Below, in pieces: positions 8,035-16,349 of a stretch of DNA of 64,000 nt. The translations under genes were made by a program, and so were the position numbers. The stretch comes from Lachnospiraceae bacterium (lineage in GTDB: Bacteria > Bacillota > Clostridia > Lachnospirales > Lachnospiraceae): the NCBI GenBank assembly GCA_030526405.1, contig JAUNCZ010000004.1, forward strand, positions 41,684 through 105,683. The letters are read 5' to 3'. The number at the start of each line of letters is the position of its first letter. Positions within the stretch are counted from its first letter, which is position 1. The notes beneath the pieces are model-generated. The model saw nothing but the letters and a program-made list of their open reading frames with translations, was not told where the DNA came from and ran no database searches.

Positions 8035-9021
8035 ATGAGTGATCGCAAGATTAAACTTCAGATCAAGGACATGACAAAAAAATATGACAACGGAGACGGT
8101 GTTGAGCATATTAACCTTGATGTATATGAGGGTGAGATCGTCACCTTCCTTGGCCCTTCCGGCTGCGGTAAATCCACGATCCTTAGAACCCTGGGCGGAT
8201 TTCTGGATGTTACAGACGGTGACATTCTCATCGATGATAAATCCATCATCTCTCTGCCACCGGAGAAACGTCCAACAGCCATGGTTTTCCAGAGCTACAA
8301 CCTGTGGCCTCATATGACCATCTATGAGAACCTGGCCTTCGGACTGAAGCTTCGCAAGATTCCAAAGAGCACCTACGATCCGGACATCAAAAAGATGCTG
8401 GAGCTGGTACATATGTCAGGCAGCGAGAAAAAGTATCCTGGACAGTTATCAGGAGGACAGCAGCAGCGTATCGCCATTGCAAGATCCCTTCTGCTGAAAC
8501 CATCCCTTCTGCTTCTGGATGAGCCATTTTCCGCACTGGATGCAAAGATTCGTCAGGAGATGCGTGAGGAGCTGAAAAAGATCCAGAATGACCTGGGAAT
8601 CACAGTTATCTTCGTAACCCACGATCAGGAGGAGGCTATGGCCCTGTCCCACAGAATCGTAGTTATGAACAAAGGAAAATTCGACCAGGTGGGAACACCT
8701 GAGGAGATCTACGATGATCCACAGACACTGCACGTTGCATCCTTCATCGGTGAGATGAACTTCATCGACATGGATGGAAAGACCATTGCAGTTCGTCCGG
8801 AGGATCTGACCGTAACACCTGGTAAAGGAAAAGGTGATCTGAATGCCACCGTTCGTACCTCCATGCTGATGGGTCATTATGTATCCCTGACTGCACAGTA
8901 CGGTGACAAGGTTATCAAATGCTTCATCGACCGTGACATCAGCGAGGAGCTGCAGGTGGGAGATGACATCAGCCTGACCATCGGAAAACACACCATCTTC
9001 AAGGATGGACAGAGAGTCTGA
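8035..9021 (+). CDS. ABC transporter ATP-binding protein (UgpC/MalK/PotA type)
   Basis: A 328-aa ATPase. Walker A is GPSGCGKST (residues 40-48), the signature is LSGGQQQRIAIARS, Walker B is LLLLDEPFSALD, and the switch histidine lies in FVTHDQEEA. The C-terminal 90 residues form the regulatory beta-barrel (TOBE/OB) domain with IAVRPEDL. It would power import through the two permeases of the operon. It starts 48 bp after the first permease gene behind GGAGG. TOBE-containing ATPases serve sugars, G3P, polyamines and iron, so the family alone does not fix the substrate. Confidence 0.93.
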   Translation: MSDRKIKLQIKDMTKKYDNGDGVEHINLDVYEGEIVTFLGPSGCGKSTILRTLGGFLDVTDGDILIDDKSIISLPPEKRPTAMVFQSYNLWPHMTIYENLAFGLKLRKIPKSTYDPDIKKMLELVHMSGSEKKYPGQLSGGQQQRIAIARSLLLKPSLLLLDEPFSALDAKIRQEMREELKKIQNDLGITVIFVTHDQEEAMALSHRIVVMNKGKFDQVGTPEEIYDDPQTLHVASFIGEMNFIDMDGKTIAVRPEDLTVTPGKGKGDLNATVRTSMLMGHYVSLTAQYGDKVIKCFIDRDISEELQVGDDISLTIGKHTIFKDGQRV

Positions 9022-9163
9022 TCCGGCAGTTTGGCAGGTCAGACCCTGTCAGTGGACAACTTCCGGCGGATGTCTTTTGGGAGATCCGGAGGAGTAGAAA
9101 ACAGGATTTGACAGGGGGCTGGGACGTCCCCTTCAGATAAAAAAGGTAAAGGAGAAAGAAACA

Positions 9164-10345
9164 ATGAAATTCAGAAGAGTAAGTGCATGTGTATTAGCAA
9201 CTCTCATGGCTGCATCCCTTATGGCAGGCTGTGGCTCCACAAAGAAGGATGAGGCATCCGGCGGTGCTTCTGCAGGTGGAAAAGAGACAGTAACACTGTG
9301 GGCAACAGGATCTGACAACGTAAGAGCAATCTATGAGACCCTCATCGAGGACTTCAACACCAATTCAGAGTACAAAGATCAGTATCAGGTAGAACTTCAG
9401 TTCATGCTTTCCGGTACAGGAACACAGGCTCTGACAGATATGCTGGTTGCTGCTGCTAAAGCAAACCGGACAGGAACAGATTACGATATCGTAGATCTTT
9501 CCGGTGATGACCTTTCCAAGATCGTTTCTCAGATGGGAACAGAGAAACTGGTAAAACTGGATGATTCCAAGATTCCTAACGCAGCAAACGTTTCTGCAGA
9601 GAGCAGCATCGCAGCTGAGTATGTACAGCCATTCCGTGGAACAACTGTAGTTCTGGCATATGATTCAGAGAAAATCCAGACACCTCCTGCAACATTTGAG
9701 GAGCTGGAGGCATGGATGAAAGAGAATCCAGGACGCTTTGCTTACAACCAGCCAGGAACAGGCGGAGCTGGAGATTCCTTCGCAAGATCCACTGTTTACA
9801 ACCAGATCGCAGATGCAACTGCCATCACCTCTGATGATGAGGCATGGGTTGATGAGTGGGATGCAGGATTTGCAAAACTGACAGAGCTGAATGAGTATAT
9901 GTATGAGTCCGGCGGATCCCATGTATACCCTGCTAAAAACCAGGGAACTCTTGATCTGCTGAACCAGGGTGACATCGATATGTGTCCAAACTGGGCTGAC
10001 ATGGTTCTCTCTCAGAGAGCATCCGGTGCCCTGAAAGACACCATCAAGATCACTCAGATCGAGCCATCTCTGACAGGTTCCTTCCAGACTCTGGCAATCC
10101 CAACTTTCGGATCTCATGAGGACGGAGCATATGCATTCATCGACTACATGCTTTCCGAGCAGGCTCAGACAATCCTTGTTCATGACATGGCTGCTATCCC
10201 GCTGATCGATACAGCAAACATCGACATGACAGGTTATGAGGATGTTGCTTCTCTGGATACAAGCAAATTCCGCATTATGTCCATTGGTGACCTGGGAACA
10301 AAATTCAACGAGAGATGGGACAACGAGATCGCAACTCTTGGCTAA
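9164..10345 (+). CDS. Extracellular solute-binding lipoprotein (UgpB/PotD-like)
   Basis: A 393-aa lipoprotein. The signal peptide ends in the lipobox LMAGC with the lipidated Cys23, followed by a charged linker. The mature part has the cluster D binding-protein look, with TLWATGSDN at its start and internal hinge segments such as FRGTTVVLAYDSEKI. It would capture the substrate outside the membrane and dock on the two permeases. The 142-bp gap before it contains a small hairpin, and a stable CTGCCCG/CGGGCAG hairpin follows the stop (10361-10387). These may raise its mRNA level relative to the membrane subunits. Confidence 0.9.
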   Translation: MKFRRVSACVLATLMAASLMAGCGSTKKDEASGGASAGGKETVTLWATGSDNVRAIYETLIEDFNTNSEYKDQYQVELQFMLSGTGTQALTDMLVAAAKANRTGTDYDIVDLSGDDLSKIVSQMGTEKLVKLDDSKIPNAANVSAESSIAAEYVQPFRGTTVVLAYDSEKIQTPPATFEELEAWMKENPGRFAYNQPGTGGAGDSFARSTVYNQIADATAITSDDEAWVDEWDAGFAKLTELNEYMYESGGSHVYPAKNQGTLDLLNQGDIDMCPNWADMVLSQRASGALKDTIKITQIEPSLTGSFQTLAIPTFGSHEDGAYAFIDYMLSEQAQTILVHDMAAIPLIDTANIDMTGYEDVASLDTSKFRIMSIGDLGTKFNERWDNEIATLG

Positions 10346-10360
10346 TGCTTTTAATGGCAG

Positions 10361-10387
10361 CTGCCCGATCTGACTGAGACCGGGCAG
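10361..10387 (+). other. Intercistronic hairpin after the binding-protein gene
   Basis: CTGCCCG pairs with CGGGCAG around a 13-base loop, without a T-run. Such hairpins downstream of binding-protein genes often protect the mRNA 3' end from degradation. Confidence 0.6.
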
Positions 10388-10432
10388 TGCCTGAAACGAA
10401 ACAATTTATACTCAATACGAAAGGGAATCATC

Positions 10433-11278
10433 ATGAGTAAAAGACTGAAATCAAATCTTGCTGCTTATGGTATGGTTCTGCCGGCGTTCATGGTAGTTAT
10501 GCTGACTGTAGCCTACCCTATCATTTCAGCTGTAATCCAGAGCTTTCAGGATGAGGAGACAGGTAAATTTACATTTGCTAACTACACCTACTTCTTTACT
10601 GAGCCCGCTCAGCTGAACAACCTGTTGTATACACTTATGGTTGTATTCTTAACAGTTGCAATTGCAATTTTTGTGGCATATCTTCTGGCTCTGTACCTGA
10701 GATTTGTAAAATCAAAAATTGCAAAAACGATCGGTACACTGTATCTGCTTCCGCGTTTTGTTCCTGCAATGTGTGCGGTATATGCAATGATTACAATCAT
10801 CCGTGACTCCGGTCTGATCAATCGTATCGGACAGCTGTTCGGATTAAATATCACACTGGGTCTTATGTACCACGCAAGCGGTATCATCCTTATGAACCTC
10901 TGGTTCAACATCCCATTTGCGGCAATGATGATCACTGCAGGACTGGGAGCTATTCCGGACTCAATTATTGAAGGTGCCAGAGATGTTGGTGCAGGAAAAT
11001 GGAAAACCTTTACTTCCATGATCCTTCCTCTGTCCCTGAAGGACGTTGTAATTGCTTCTACATTTGTATTTATGACCAATGTCGGCTCCTTTACAACCCC
11101 ATACCTGATGGGTGGAAATGCACCGAAGATGCTGGGTATTGCACTGTTTGATCAGTTCAACAAGTATCTGGCTTACAACCGTTCGGCTGCCCTTTCCGTT
11201 ATCATGTTCCTGATCTGTTCCGTTTCAGCAGGTGTATACATCTACACCAACCTGAAGGAGCAGGAGTGGGAGAAATAA
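10433..11278 (+). CDS. ABC transporter permease (UgpA/MalF/PotB type)
   Basis: A 281-aa integral membrane protein with about six helices and the EAA-loop segment IIEGARDVGAGKWKTFTSMI. It pairs with the permease at 7141 to form the membrane channel. The first helix starts around residue 10, and the segment FFTEPAQLNNLLYT lies outside. The ATG follows GAAAGGGAA. It ends the importer operon: a strong terminator begins 21 bp after its stop. Confidence 0.88.
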   Translation: MSKRLKSNLAAYGMVLPAFMVVMLTVAYPIISAVIQSFQDEETGKFTFANYTYFFTEPAQLNNLLYTLMVVFLTVAIAIFVAYLLALYLRFVKSKIAKTIGTLYLLPRFVPAMCAVYAMITIIRDSGLINRIGQLFGLNITLGLMYHASGIILMNLWFNIPFAAMMITAGLGAIPDSIIEGARDVGAGKWKTFTSMILPLSLKDVVIASTFVFMTNVGSFTTPYLMGGNAPKMLGIALFDQFNKYLAYNRSAALSVIMFLICSVSAGVYIYTNLKEQEWEK

Positions 11279-11298
11279 AAAGTACAATGGCTTTTTAC

Positions 11299-11330
11299 AA
11301 GGCGTCACCGGAGAACCGGTGGCGCCTTTT
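11299..11330 (+). terminator. Terminator of the ABC importer operon
   Basis: AAGGCGTCACCGG pairs with CCGGTGGCGCCTT around a four-base loop, followed by TTTT. It separates the transporter from the next gene, which has its own promoter. Confidence 0.85.
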
Positions 11331-11360
11331 CCTTTGGTGCAGGAAGGGCTTAAAAACATA

Positions 11361-11389
11361 TTGTAACTTGTATATACTTCTATTATGAT
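11361..11389 (+). promoter_or_regulatory. Promoter of the GDPD-PHP gene
   Basis: TTGTAA (11361-11366) and TATGAT (11384-11389) are 17 bp apart, immediately downstream of the transporter terminator. Confidence 0.7.
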
Positions 11390-11498
11390 GAGGATATAAC
11401 ATGGTGGCGAATACCCCACAGGCCTGCCCGTGGGAGTAGTCAGAGCAGGAAGGAACAAACATGCTTTTGACGGCATAATGACAGAAGGAGAAAAAACT

Positions 11499-13772
11499 AT
11501 GATACGAATGGTGGAACTGACAGCCCATTCCGGTGCTGACGGAACTCCGGACAACAGTCTTGCCTTTGTGCGCTACGCATTGACCACTGAGGCGGATGCA
11601 CTGGAGCTGGATGTGCGGCGAGATGAAAAAACGGGGATTCTTCAGCTGGGACACGATGATCTGAAGAAGGATGCAGTTTCTCTGGAGGAAGCATTTTCCC
11701 TGGTGAAGACCCATCCCTCTATGAAGGTGAACTGTGATCTGAAGGAACCCGGACTGGAGAGAGCGGTGCTTGCTCTGGCCAGACAGTGCCAGGTTACGGA
11801 CCGGATTATCTTTTCCGGAACAGTGGACCCTCTGGAGATTGAGGATCCGGAGTTCAGAAGGGACAGGGTGTACTGGAACATTGATGAGCAGGTCCCGAAC
11901 CTGTATGAGCGCTGCAGGGAGGACTACGATTACCGTCTGATCGCTGCAGAGATGATGTGTGACAGGATGGATCAGGTGGGTGTGGATACCATCAATATTT
12001 ATTACGGTCTTGTGGATAAAGAGTTTCTGAAAGCTGTTATGAAGAGGGGAAAGAGAGTTTCTGTATGGACGGTCAACGACATGGGAAAACTGACCTGGCT
12101 CTTCAATCAGAGGGTGCGGAATATCACCACCAGAAGACTGTACAGAGGAATCCGAAACTGCAAGATCGCCCGCCGCTGGGATATTGAAAAGAAGGAGATT
12201 TTCCGCCAGGAATTCTGGTGGACACCGGCAGATTCCTCCACCGATGTGAAGATGGAGTTTCAGGTGCCCCCGGAGGTGGATGCCCTGGAGGTCCATCTGC
12301 ATTATACCCCCGGCGAGGAGTCCTGTGATGAATACTGCCTGGCTCCGGTGGAGGCTGCCATGAAGGAGTATTACGGAGATTCGGATCCTGCACGGGAGCC
12401 CATGACGCCACATCAGCACTATCCCATCAAGAACCTGGTGACAGTATCTGCCACCCAGAACGGGGAGTATGTGGGTAATGCCCATCGCTGGGATACAGAT
12501 CAGACCCATCTGTTTACCACCTATTTTGCCTCACCTGGCTTCAGTGCCAGAGACAGAATGGAGGGCGACTGGGAGGTGCAGCTCCACCTCCACGAGATCA
12601 TTTCTCCAAAATGCCGCGGTGTTGTGGAGGTGATCACCCACAATTACAAGGATAAAAAAGAGGATTTCTATCTGGGAAATCATCGTATTAAAACGGAGGA
12701 GGGAAAGGAGGAACTCATTGAGGCAGAGATGAATCTCTATCGCAAAGAGCTGACCCGGGAAAATGCTTCCATCGCAGAGGGTGCCATGCACTGGTATCCG
12801 GTGGAGCTTCACACCCATACTCAGCACAGTGACGGTGACTATGTGGTGACTGCCATGGTAAAACGGGCTAAGGAGCTGGGCTTTGCAGGATTTGCCCTCA
12901 CTGACCATAATTCCAAGGCAGGTCTGCCGGAGTTGCTTCGTGAGACTGCAAAATTCGGTCTGGTGCCCATTGAGGGCCTGGAGTGGACCACCTTCTTCGG
13001 ACATATGCTGGTGCTGGGAGAGAAGGGTTACACAGACTGGAGAGGGGTGCAGCCGGATCAGATCGATGAGGCCATCGCCTCCATCCACAGGAATAAGGGA
13101 ATTGTGGGAATTGCCCACCCGAAATCCATTTCCAATCCCATCAAGACAGGATATCGCTGGATCTTCAATGTGAAGGACTGGTCTCAGGTGGATTTCCTTG
13201 AGGTATGGTCCAGAAATGATGCCCCTCTGAAGCTTCAGTCTGAGGGGGCATTTCAGATGTGGGATGAGCTGCTGAGCCAGGGCTATCACATTACAGGAAC
13301 CAGTGGAAGAGATATGCATAAGCAGGATGCCAATGCCTACGCCCATACCTTTGTGGGCAGCCGGGAGAAGCTTTCTGAGGAGGCTGTGTTCCATGCCATC
13401 CGCCACGGCAGAATCTGTGTGGCTGTAGGGCCGCTGCTCACTGTGGAGGGCTTTGTAGGGGAACTGGCGGCGGAATGCGGCGATACCGTTCCTGCAGGGG
13501 AGATGGAGATTCGCTGGAATCTTACCTGTGATAAGATGCGCCACGATTTCAAACGGGATCGAATTATTCCCAGGCAGGTGCGCCTGATCCAGAACGGACA
13601 GGAGATCGCCTGGCAGGACATCCCCGCCTGGGACTGTGATCCGGAGAAGGTGCTGAAGGGAAGCTTTTCTGTACAGGCAGAAAAGGGCTGGATCCGTGTC
13701 GAACTGTGGGGAGAATACTTCGGAAAAGAGAATATCAGAATCGGCTTTGCCAATCCTTTCTTTGTGGAGTAA
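11499..13772 (+). CDS. GDPD-like / PHP-domain fusion phosphoesterase
   Basis: A 757-aa cytosolic protein with two catalytic modules. Residues 1-225 are GDPD-like: His10, ELDV, GHDD, CDLKE and WTVND are in the right order. The usual HRG is HSG (Arg replaced by Ser11) and PENT is PDNS. Residues about 230-430 look like a beta-sandwich linker. Residues 430-757 are a PHP/CehA-McbA-like metallohydrolase with HTHTQHSDG (His438, His440, His443, Asp445), TDHN, GLEWTT, AHP and SGRDMH all present. The start follows AGAAGGAG. It probably finishes breakdown of what the upstream importer brings in, for instance releasing G3P and a further phosphate. Substrate and interplay of the domains are unknown. Confidence 0.85.
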   Translation: MIRMVELTAHSGADGTPDNSLAFVRYALTTEADALELDVRRDEKTGILQLGHDDLKKDAVSLEEAFSLVKTHPSMKVNCDLKEPGLERAVLALARQCQVTDRIIFSGTVDPLEIEDPEFRRDRVYWNIDEQVPNLYERCREDYDYRLIAAEMMCDRMDQVGVDTINIYYGLVDKEFLKAVMKRGKRVSVWTVNDMGKLTWLFNQRVRNITTRRLYRGIRNCKIARRWDIEKKEIFRQEFWWTPADSSTDVKMEFQVPPEVDALEVHLHYTPGEESCDEYCLAPVEAAMKEYYGDSDPAREPMTPHQHYPIKNLVTVSATQNGEYVGNAHRWDTDQTHLFTTYFASPGFSARDRMEGDWEVQLHLHEIISPKCRGVVEVITHNYKDKKEDFYLGNHRIKTEEGKEELIEAEMNLYRKELTRENASIAEGAMHWYPVELHTHTQHSDGDYVVTAMVKRAKELGFAGFALTDHNSKAGLPELLRETAKFGLVPIEGLEWTTFFGHMLVLGEKGYTDWRGVQPDQIDEAIASIHRNKGIVGIAHPKSISNPIKTGYRWIFNVKDWSQVDFLEVWSRNDAPLKLQSEGAFQMWDELLSQGYHITGTSGRDMHKQDANAYAHTFVGSREKLSEEAVFHAIRHGRICVAVGPLLTVEGFVGELAAECGDTVPAGEMEIRWNLTCDKMRHDFKRDRIIPRQVRLIQNGQEIAWQDIPAWDCDPEKVLKGSFSVQAEKGWIRVELWGEYFGKENIRIGFANPFFVE

Positions 13773-13856
13773 GGAGGAAGGAGTGCTGTAAATACAATTG
13801 TTCCTTTGGGAATTTACATCGTAATACGGACATAACTCTTAATTATAAGAGAACCA

Positions 13857-14200
13857 GGCATCGGAAATTACATTAATTTGTAAATCCGATGCCATTCTTT
13901 TGTTTGAAAAAGAACGGGCAACGGAAAGCGGCTAAATATGAAAAATCGCTGCCAATTTATGGTTGATAAAAGAGGCCAGGCAACGGAAATTACATTAATT
14001 TGTAAATCCGATGCCATTCTTTTGCTTGAAAAAAGGCCAGGCAACGGAAAGCGGCTAAATATGAAAAATCGCTGCCAATTTTTACTTGATAAAAAAGGTC
14101 AGGCAACGGAAACCAGTTACAAGAGTGTTTTCGTTGCCTTTTCTTGGTGTTTTTCTTGAAAATAGGCAACGAAATCATGATATTCTTGCATTTTCGATGC
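13857..14200. repeat. Array of six regularly spaced 36-37-nt palindromes
   Basis: Six hairpin units occupy 13857-13893, 13917-13953, 13979-14015, 14040-14076, 14102-14138 and 14165-14200. Starts are 60-63 bp apart. All begin GGCAWCGRAA and end near CGMTGCC (CGATGC in the sixth); arms pair with at most one mismatch. Units 1 and 3 are near copies, as are 2 and 4, so part of the array arose by duplication of a two-unit block. Spacers of 23-26 bp are T-rich on the left and A-rich on the right. A degenerate seventh unit may lie at 14230-14262. The array fills the gap after the GDPD-PHP gene. Confidence 0.9.
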
Positions 14201-14307
14201 AGGGTGTTCTGCCTAAGCCAGTTTTTTAACAACGATTTCTTGTGATATAACAGTTTCCGTTGCTCGGAGCTGTGAAAGCGTCTGATTTCCGTTTTTTGTT
14301 TTATCTC

Positions 14308-14390
14308 AGTCGAGAAGACTCCCACCTCTATAGGTGGTGAGTATTGACAAATCAGTCTCAGTGGGAGTCCAGTCTCCACGAGCGTCGACT
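14308..14390. other. Nested structured element of unknown function
   Basis: AGTCGA (14308-14313) pairs with TCGACT (14385-14390), and inside it GACTCCCAC (14317-14325) pairs with GTGGGAGTC (14361-14369). A third hairpin, CCACCT/AGGTGG (14322-14337), competes with the middle stem. The layout suggests a folded RNA or a remnant of an element end, possibly of IS200/IS605 type. No open frame is present. Identity is not established. Confidence 0.55.
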
Positions 14391-14448
14391 TGGAGAAAAA
14401 TAGTATGACAAATGAATTGGAAATGGTAAATAAACGGTAATAATACGG

Positions 14449-14477
14449 TTGACAGATAGGTTGAAAAACAATATCAT
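14449..14477 (+). promoter_or_regulatory. Promoter of the HTH-Uma2 gene
   Basis: TTGACA (14449-14454) and TATCAT (14472-14477) are 17 bp apart, about 60 bp upstream of the start codon. Confidence 0.75.
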
Positions 14478-14538
14478 AATAGTAAATAAGATGACTACAT
14501 CAACTAACACAGAATAATAGAACTAAGGAGGGGCAGGA

Positions 14539-15354
14539 ATGACAATTGAGGAAATTCGTATTTTAAAGGCTGAGCTGGGATATAGCAATGCAAGATTATC
14601 CAATGAGAGCGGTGTTCCTCTTGGTACAGTGAATAAGGCCTTATCTGGTGCATCTGCCCATCCGCGTTATGACACATTACTGGCAATGTGGAAGATATTG
14701 AAAAAGAAAAAAGAAGAACTTACACCTGTGTCGCAGAATGTGGATAATAAATATGCCCATGCACCGGCAGAAGCTCTTTTGAGAGAAGAGGCAGCTTTAT
14801 ATGGGATTTCCCAGGAAAAGGGTCCGGGAGATTTCACAATCGCAGATTATCTGCAGGTGTCAGAGGAGTATCGTCTGGAGCTGATCGATGGAGTTTTTTA
14901 CGATATGGCAGCGCCCTCTGTGAAACATCAGAGAACAGTCGGTGCAGTGTATTTTCAGCTGAAAGACTATATCCGAAATAATGGAGAGCTTTGCGAAGTG
15001 TTTACGGCTCCTGTGGATGTTCAACTCAATGAGCAAGACAACAGGACAATCCTTCAGCCAGATGTATTTGTGGTATGCAATCAGGAGTATATCCGGGAGG
15101 AGAGAATCCTTGGTGCGCCTGATTTCATTGTGGAGGTGACATCGCCCTCCACAAGAAAAAAGGACCTGTTCATTAAGTTGACCAAATATGCTCTGACAGG
15201 TGTGAGAGAATATTGGGTGGTGGATCTGCAGAATGAGACAGTGACAGTACATCTGCTTGAGAATGCGGTGGGCTCGAAAATATATCCTCTGGATGCAAAA
15301 ATTCCGGTTGGAATTTATCAGGGCAGGCTGGAGATTGATTTCAGCGAAAACTGA
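14539..15354 (+). CDS. HTH domain fused to Uma2-type PD-(D/E)XK nuclease-like protein
   Basis: A 271-aa protein. Residues 1-60 form an XRE-like helix-turn-helix (LGYSNARLSNESGVPLGT). From about residue 95 comes a Uma2 domain with YRLELIDGVFYDM, the acid pair in QPDVFVV, the EVTSPST motif and a conserved Lys in LFIKLTKYA. Uma2 proteins carry a restriction-endonuclease-like fold, but their biological role is poorly known; most lack a DNA-binding domain of their own. The gene stands alone with a good promoter and an AAGGAGGGG ribosome site. It lies beside palindrome-rich DNA that could be its target or a trace of mobility, which is speculation. Confidence 0.85.
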   Translation: MTIEEIRILKAELGYSNARLSNESGVPLGTVNKALSGASAHPRYDTLLAMWKILKKKKEELTPVSQNVDNKYAHAPAEALLREEAALYGISQEKGPGDFTIADYLQVSEEYRLELIDGVFYDMAAPSVKHQRTVGAVYFQLKDYIRNNGELCEVFTAPVDVQLNEQDNRTILQPDVFVVCNQEYIREERILGAPDFIVEVTSPSTRKKDLFIKLTKYALTGVREYWVVDLQNETVTVHLLENAVGSKIYPLDAKIPVGIYQGRLEIDFSEN

Positions 15355-15427
15355 CATAGAGAAAAGTGTTTGGGGATAACAGGCTGAAAACCCGAACTTT
15401 TTGTGGATAAGGAAGAAGAATAAAAAA

Positions 15428-15463
15428 GGTGCAATCGCAATGGTTGTTGCGACTGCACCTTTT
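15428..15463. terminator. Bidirectional terminator between Uma2-like gene and mntP
   Basis: GGTGCAATCGCAA (15428-15440) pairs with TTGCGACTGCACC (15447-15459) with one mismatch. An A-run precedes and a T-run follows, so it serves both convergent genes. Confidence 0.85.
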
Positions 15464-15474
15464 GCTGAACAGGG

Positions 15475-16062
15475 TTAAAAGAATACACCTGTAATAAAAA
15501 TCTCCAGTCCGATTCCGATGAGGATCACACCGCCGAGAATATTTGCTTTTCCGGCCAGCTTTGTTCCGAAGGTTTTTCCGATCTTCAGTCCTCCCATGCA
15601 GATGAAGAAGGTAACCACACCGATGATCAGAGAAGCGATCAGAGCAGGTACAAATCCGTAATCTGCAATGGTGAAGCCTACAGAAAGTGCATCGATGGAG
15701 GTGGCAATTCCCTGCACCATCAGAACTGCAAGGGAAAGAGAAGCAGCTTCTTCCGCTTCCTCATCTCCCTTGATACCCTCCAGCAGCATCTTTCCGCCGA
15801 TGTAGGCAAGAAGAATCAGGGCGATCCAGGGGATGAATTTCTCGAATACTTTAAAGTATTCTACAATTGTGTGTACACAGATCCAGCCAATCAGTGGCAT
15901 GGCAGTCTGAAAGCAGCCATAGATACCGGCGATGCCGCACATACGAGGCAGCTTCATGCCGGGGTTGTTCAGGCCATTGGCCATGGAGACGGAGAAAGCA
16001 TCCATGGCAAGACCGATGCCGAGAAGGATACTGTTCAGAATTAAAGCAAAACCTAAAACCAT
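15475..16062 (-). CDS. mntP: Manganese efflux pump MntP
   Basis: A 195-aa six-helix membrane protein of the MntP (former DUF204) family, which exports Mn2+ when the metal is in excess. Visible features are AMDAFSVSMANG in helix 1, the duplicated half with TSIDALSVGFTIADYG and glycine-rich C-terminal helices. The ATG at 16062 is chosen because GAGG lies nine bases upstream; the frame reaches back to a TTG at 16077. The leader contains a yybP-ykoY riboswitch and a terminator hairpin, the classical arrangement for Mn2+-induced export. Confidence 0.92.
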   Translation of the reverse strand: MVLGFALILNSILLGIGLAMDAFSVSMANGLNNPGMKLPRMCGIAGIYGCFQTAMPLIGWICVHTIVEYFKVFEKFIPWIALILLAYIGGKMLLEGIKGDEEAEEAASLSLAVLMVQGIATSIDALSVGFTIADYGFVPALIASLIIGVVTFFICMGGLKIGKTFGTKLAGKANILGGVILIGIGLEIFITGVFF

Positions 16063-16099
16063 ATTTAAATACCTCAAAATGTTTTTGCAGGGCTGTCAA

Positions 16100-16190
16100 G
16101 ACCTCGAAAACGGCCCTATGCAAGCATAGCCGTTTCTCGGCTTTTCCAGCCTTGTATCAATAAAAAAATCCCAGATATTGCTATCCGGGC
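16100..16190 (-). terminator. Riboswitch expression platform: terminator and second hairpin before mntP
   Basis: On the minus strand CCCGGATA pairs with TATCTGGG and is followed by seven T (16168-16162). This is the terminator that the riboswitch would control. A second stable hairpin, GAAACGGC/GCCGTTTTC-like, follows at about 16100-16140 before the ribosome site. Confidence 0.7.
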
Positions 16191-16245
16191 TTCAAAGAAA
16201 GAAAATCTATATAGAGCGATTCCCACGTACAGCAATGATGATATA

Positions 16246-16340
16246 CATGAGTCTCGCAATTTAAAGCAAGCCAGATCAGAGGGCTGATCGGTATGTTGGC
16301 TTGCTACGTGCGTAAAGCACGCTTGCTACTCCCTCACAGA
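16246..16340 (-). ncRNA. yybP-ykoY manganese riboswitch
   Basis: The minus-strand leader reads GGGAGTAGC at its 5' side, a hairpin with GCTTTACGC loop region, then CCAACATACCGATC and, at the 3' side, GCTTGCTTTAAATTGCGAGAC. The GGGAGTAGC block, the ACATAC block and the GCGAGAC end are hallmarks of the yybP-ykoY motif. That class binds Mn2+ and turns on efflux genes such as mntP, which is the next gene. A terminator follows in the expression platform. Confidence 0.88.
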
Positions 16341-16349
16341 ACGATTTGT

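Noticed and set aside
13938..14159. 73-codon open frame inside the palindrome array, with an internally repeated peptide
   Set aside because: The peptide repeat is simply the DNA repeat read in one frame; there is no ribosome site and the sequence is explained by the hairpins.
13857..14200. CRISPR array
   Set aside because: Spacers are similar to one another and only 23-26 bp, the units themselves are variable long palindromes, and no cas gene is in the window.
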